Source: Spirosoma panaciterrae DSM 21099 (lineage in GTDB: Bacteria > Bacteroidota > Bacteroidia > Cytophagales > Spirosomataceae). From it: a DNA stretch of 64,000 bases. Numbering within the stretch: position 1 is the stretch's first letter; each line of letters opens with the position of its first letter. The translations under genes were made by a program, and so were the position numbers. The notes below the pieces were generated by a model that was given only the letters and a program-made list of their open reading frames with translations, searched no databases and was not told where the DNA came from. The stretch covers positions 310,001 to 374,000 of the forward strand of contig NZ_KB893172.1 in the NCBI RefSeq assembly GCF_000374025.1, written 5' to 3'. Shown piece after piece: positions 63,843 through 64,000 of this stretch.

Positions 63843-64000
63843 TCAGGACACGGCAGCGCGATGCCGTTTGGCATAAACAACTTTGTGCAGTGGACTCAAC
63901 TGCTCCACAACATCCGACAAGCGTCGACGGGAGATCAGAAGCTGGGTCTGATCGCGCATGATCAGATAGCTGGGTGAGGTTAACCGAGCGGCTCTATTTA
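63843..64000 (-). CDS. LytTR-only protein, C-terminal part (cut by window edge)
   Basis: The minus-strand frame is open to the window end and stops with TGA at 63843-63845; 51 residues are visible. They read LTSPSYLIMRDQTQLLISRR near the visible start, almost the same as the gene at 58672-59118 (LTLPSYLIMRDQTQLLISRR), then diverge. It is a second LytTR-only gene, on the other side of the hybrid sensor and in the same orientation as the first. Confidence 0.8.
   Translation of the reverse strand, partial: NRAARLTSPSYLIMRDQTQLLISRRRLSDVVEQLSPLHKVVYAKRHRAAVS

Overview
The window is about 50% GC and comes from a Bacteroidota chromosome. It looks like a Cytophagales member of the Spirosoma type. 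Several promoters carry the Bacteroidota -7 element TAnnTTTG, and most starts lack a clear Shine-Dalgarno. Gene content also fits: a hybrid two-component system, LytTR regulators, a TonB-dependent receptor operon, paired OmpH genes beside bamA, many lipoproteins and Tat-exported enzymes. The genus is an inference from style and gene content. No rRNA, tRNA, CRISPR array, insertion sequence or phage gene was seen.

Layout. 1-1159: 3' part of an Asp-box (BNR) protein. 1172-5996: a small secreted protein, an OmpR/PhoB-type regulator with its kinase, a small membrane protein and a SulP anion transporter; an 11-bp phased repeat array lies just after the kinase. 5946-12265 (minus): a four-gene putative iron-uptake operon encoding a DUF4856 lipoprotein, an imelysin-like lipoprotein, a vitamin-K-dependent gamma-carboxylase-like membrane protein and a TonB-dependent receptor. 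12568-17033: a lone receiver protein, an esterase, leucyl aminopeptidase and an orphan ATP-grasp enzyme. 17135-25934 (minus): a GH9-NodB fusion with a ceramidase-like protein, Lgt, a CPBP protease and two Tat-exported ferritin-like proteins. 26173-32648: small proteins, DUF1345, pyruvate carboxylase, a fatty acid hydroxylase and a Crp/Fnr regulator. 32917-35365: DUF3467, rpsL and rpsG (without fusA), and an aldose-1-epimerase-like protein. 35515-42273 (minus): an envelope biogenesis block of uppS, bamA and two ompH genes, followed by a cadherin-like secreted protein. 42594-44151: two cold-shock-domain genes and small proteins. 44602-48969: a fasciclin lipoprotein, two tandem FKBP-like lipoproteins and an SGNH hydrolase. 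49054-54630: SDR, YjjG-type HAD and thioredoxin-like ferredoxin genes, an ECF sigma factor, a Gfo/Idh/MocA oxidoreductase and two small secreted proteins. 54880-58666: a LytS/LytTR pair followed closely by ThuA and sugar-isomerase genes. 58672-64000: a giant hybrid sensor/AraC regulator lying between two LytTR-only genes, the second cut by the window edge.

Main points of interest. (1) The iron operon pairs an imelysin-like lipoprotein with a gamma-carboxylase homologue that keeps an Asp-Lys...Asn-His block, and a Fur-like dyad sits at its promoter. (2) Six 11-bp phased repeats lie next to a PhoB-family regulator. (3) 21-bp tandem repeats lie between a LytTR gene and the hybrid sensor; this period is the spacing expected of LytTR sites. 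(4) A GH9 cellulase-type domain is fused to a NodB deacetylase-like domain. These are sequence readings and inferences; no database search or folding calculation was run.
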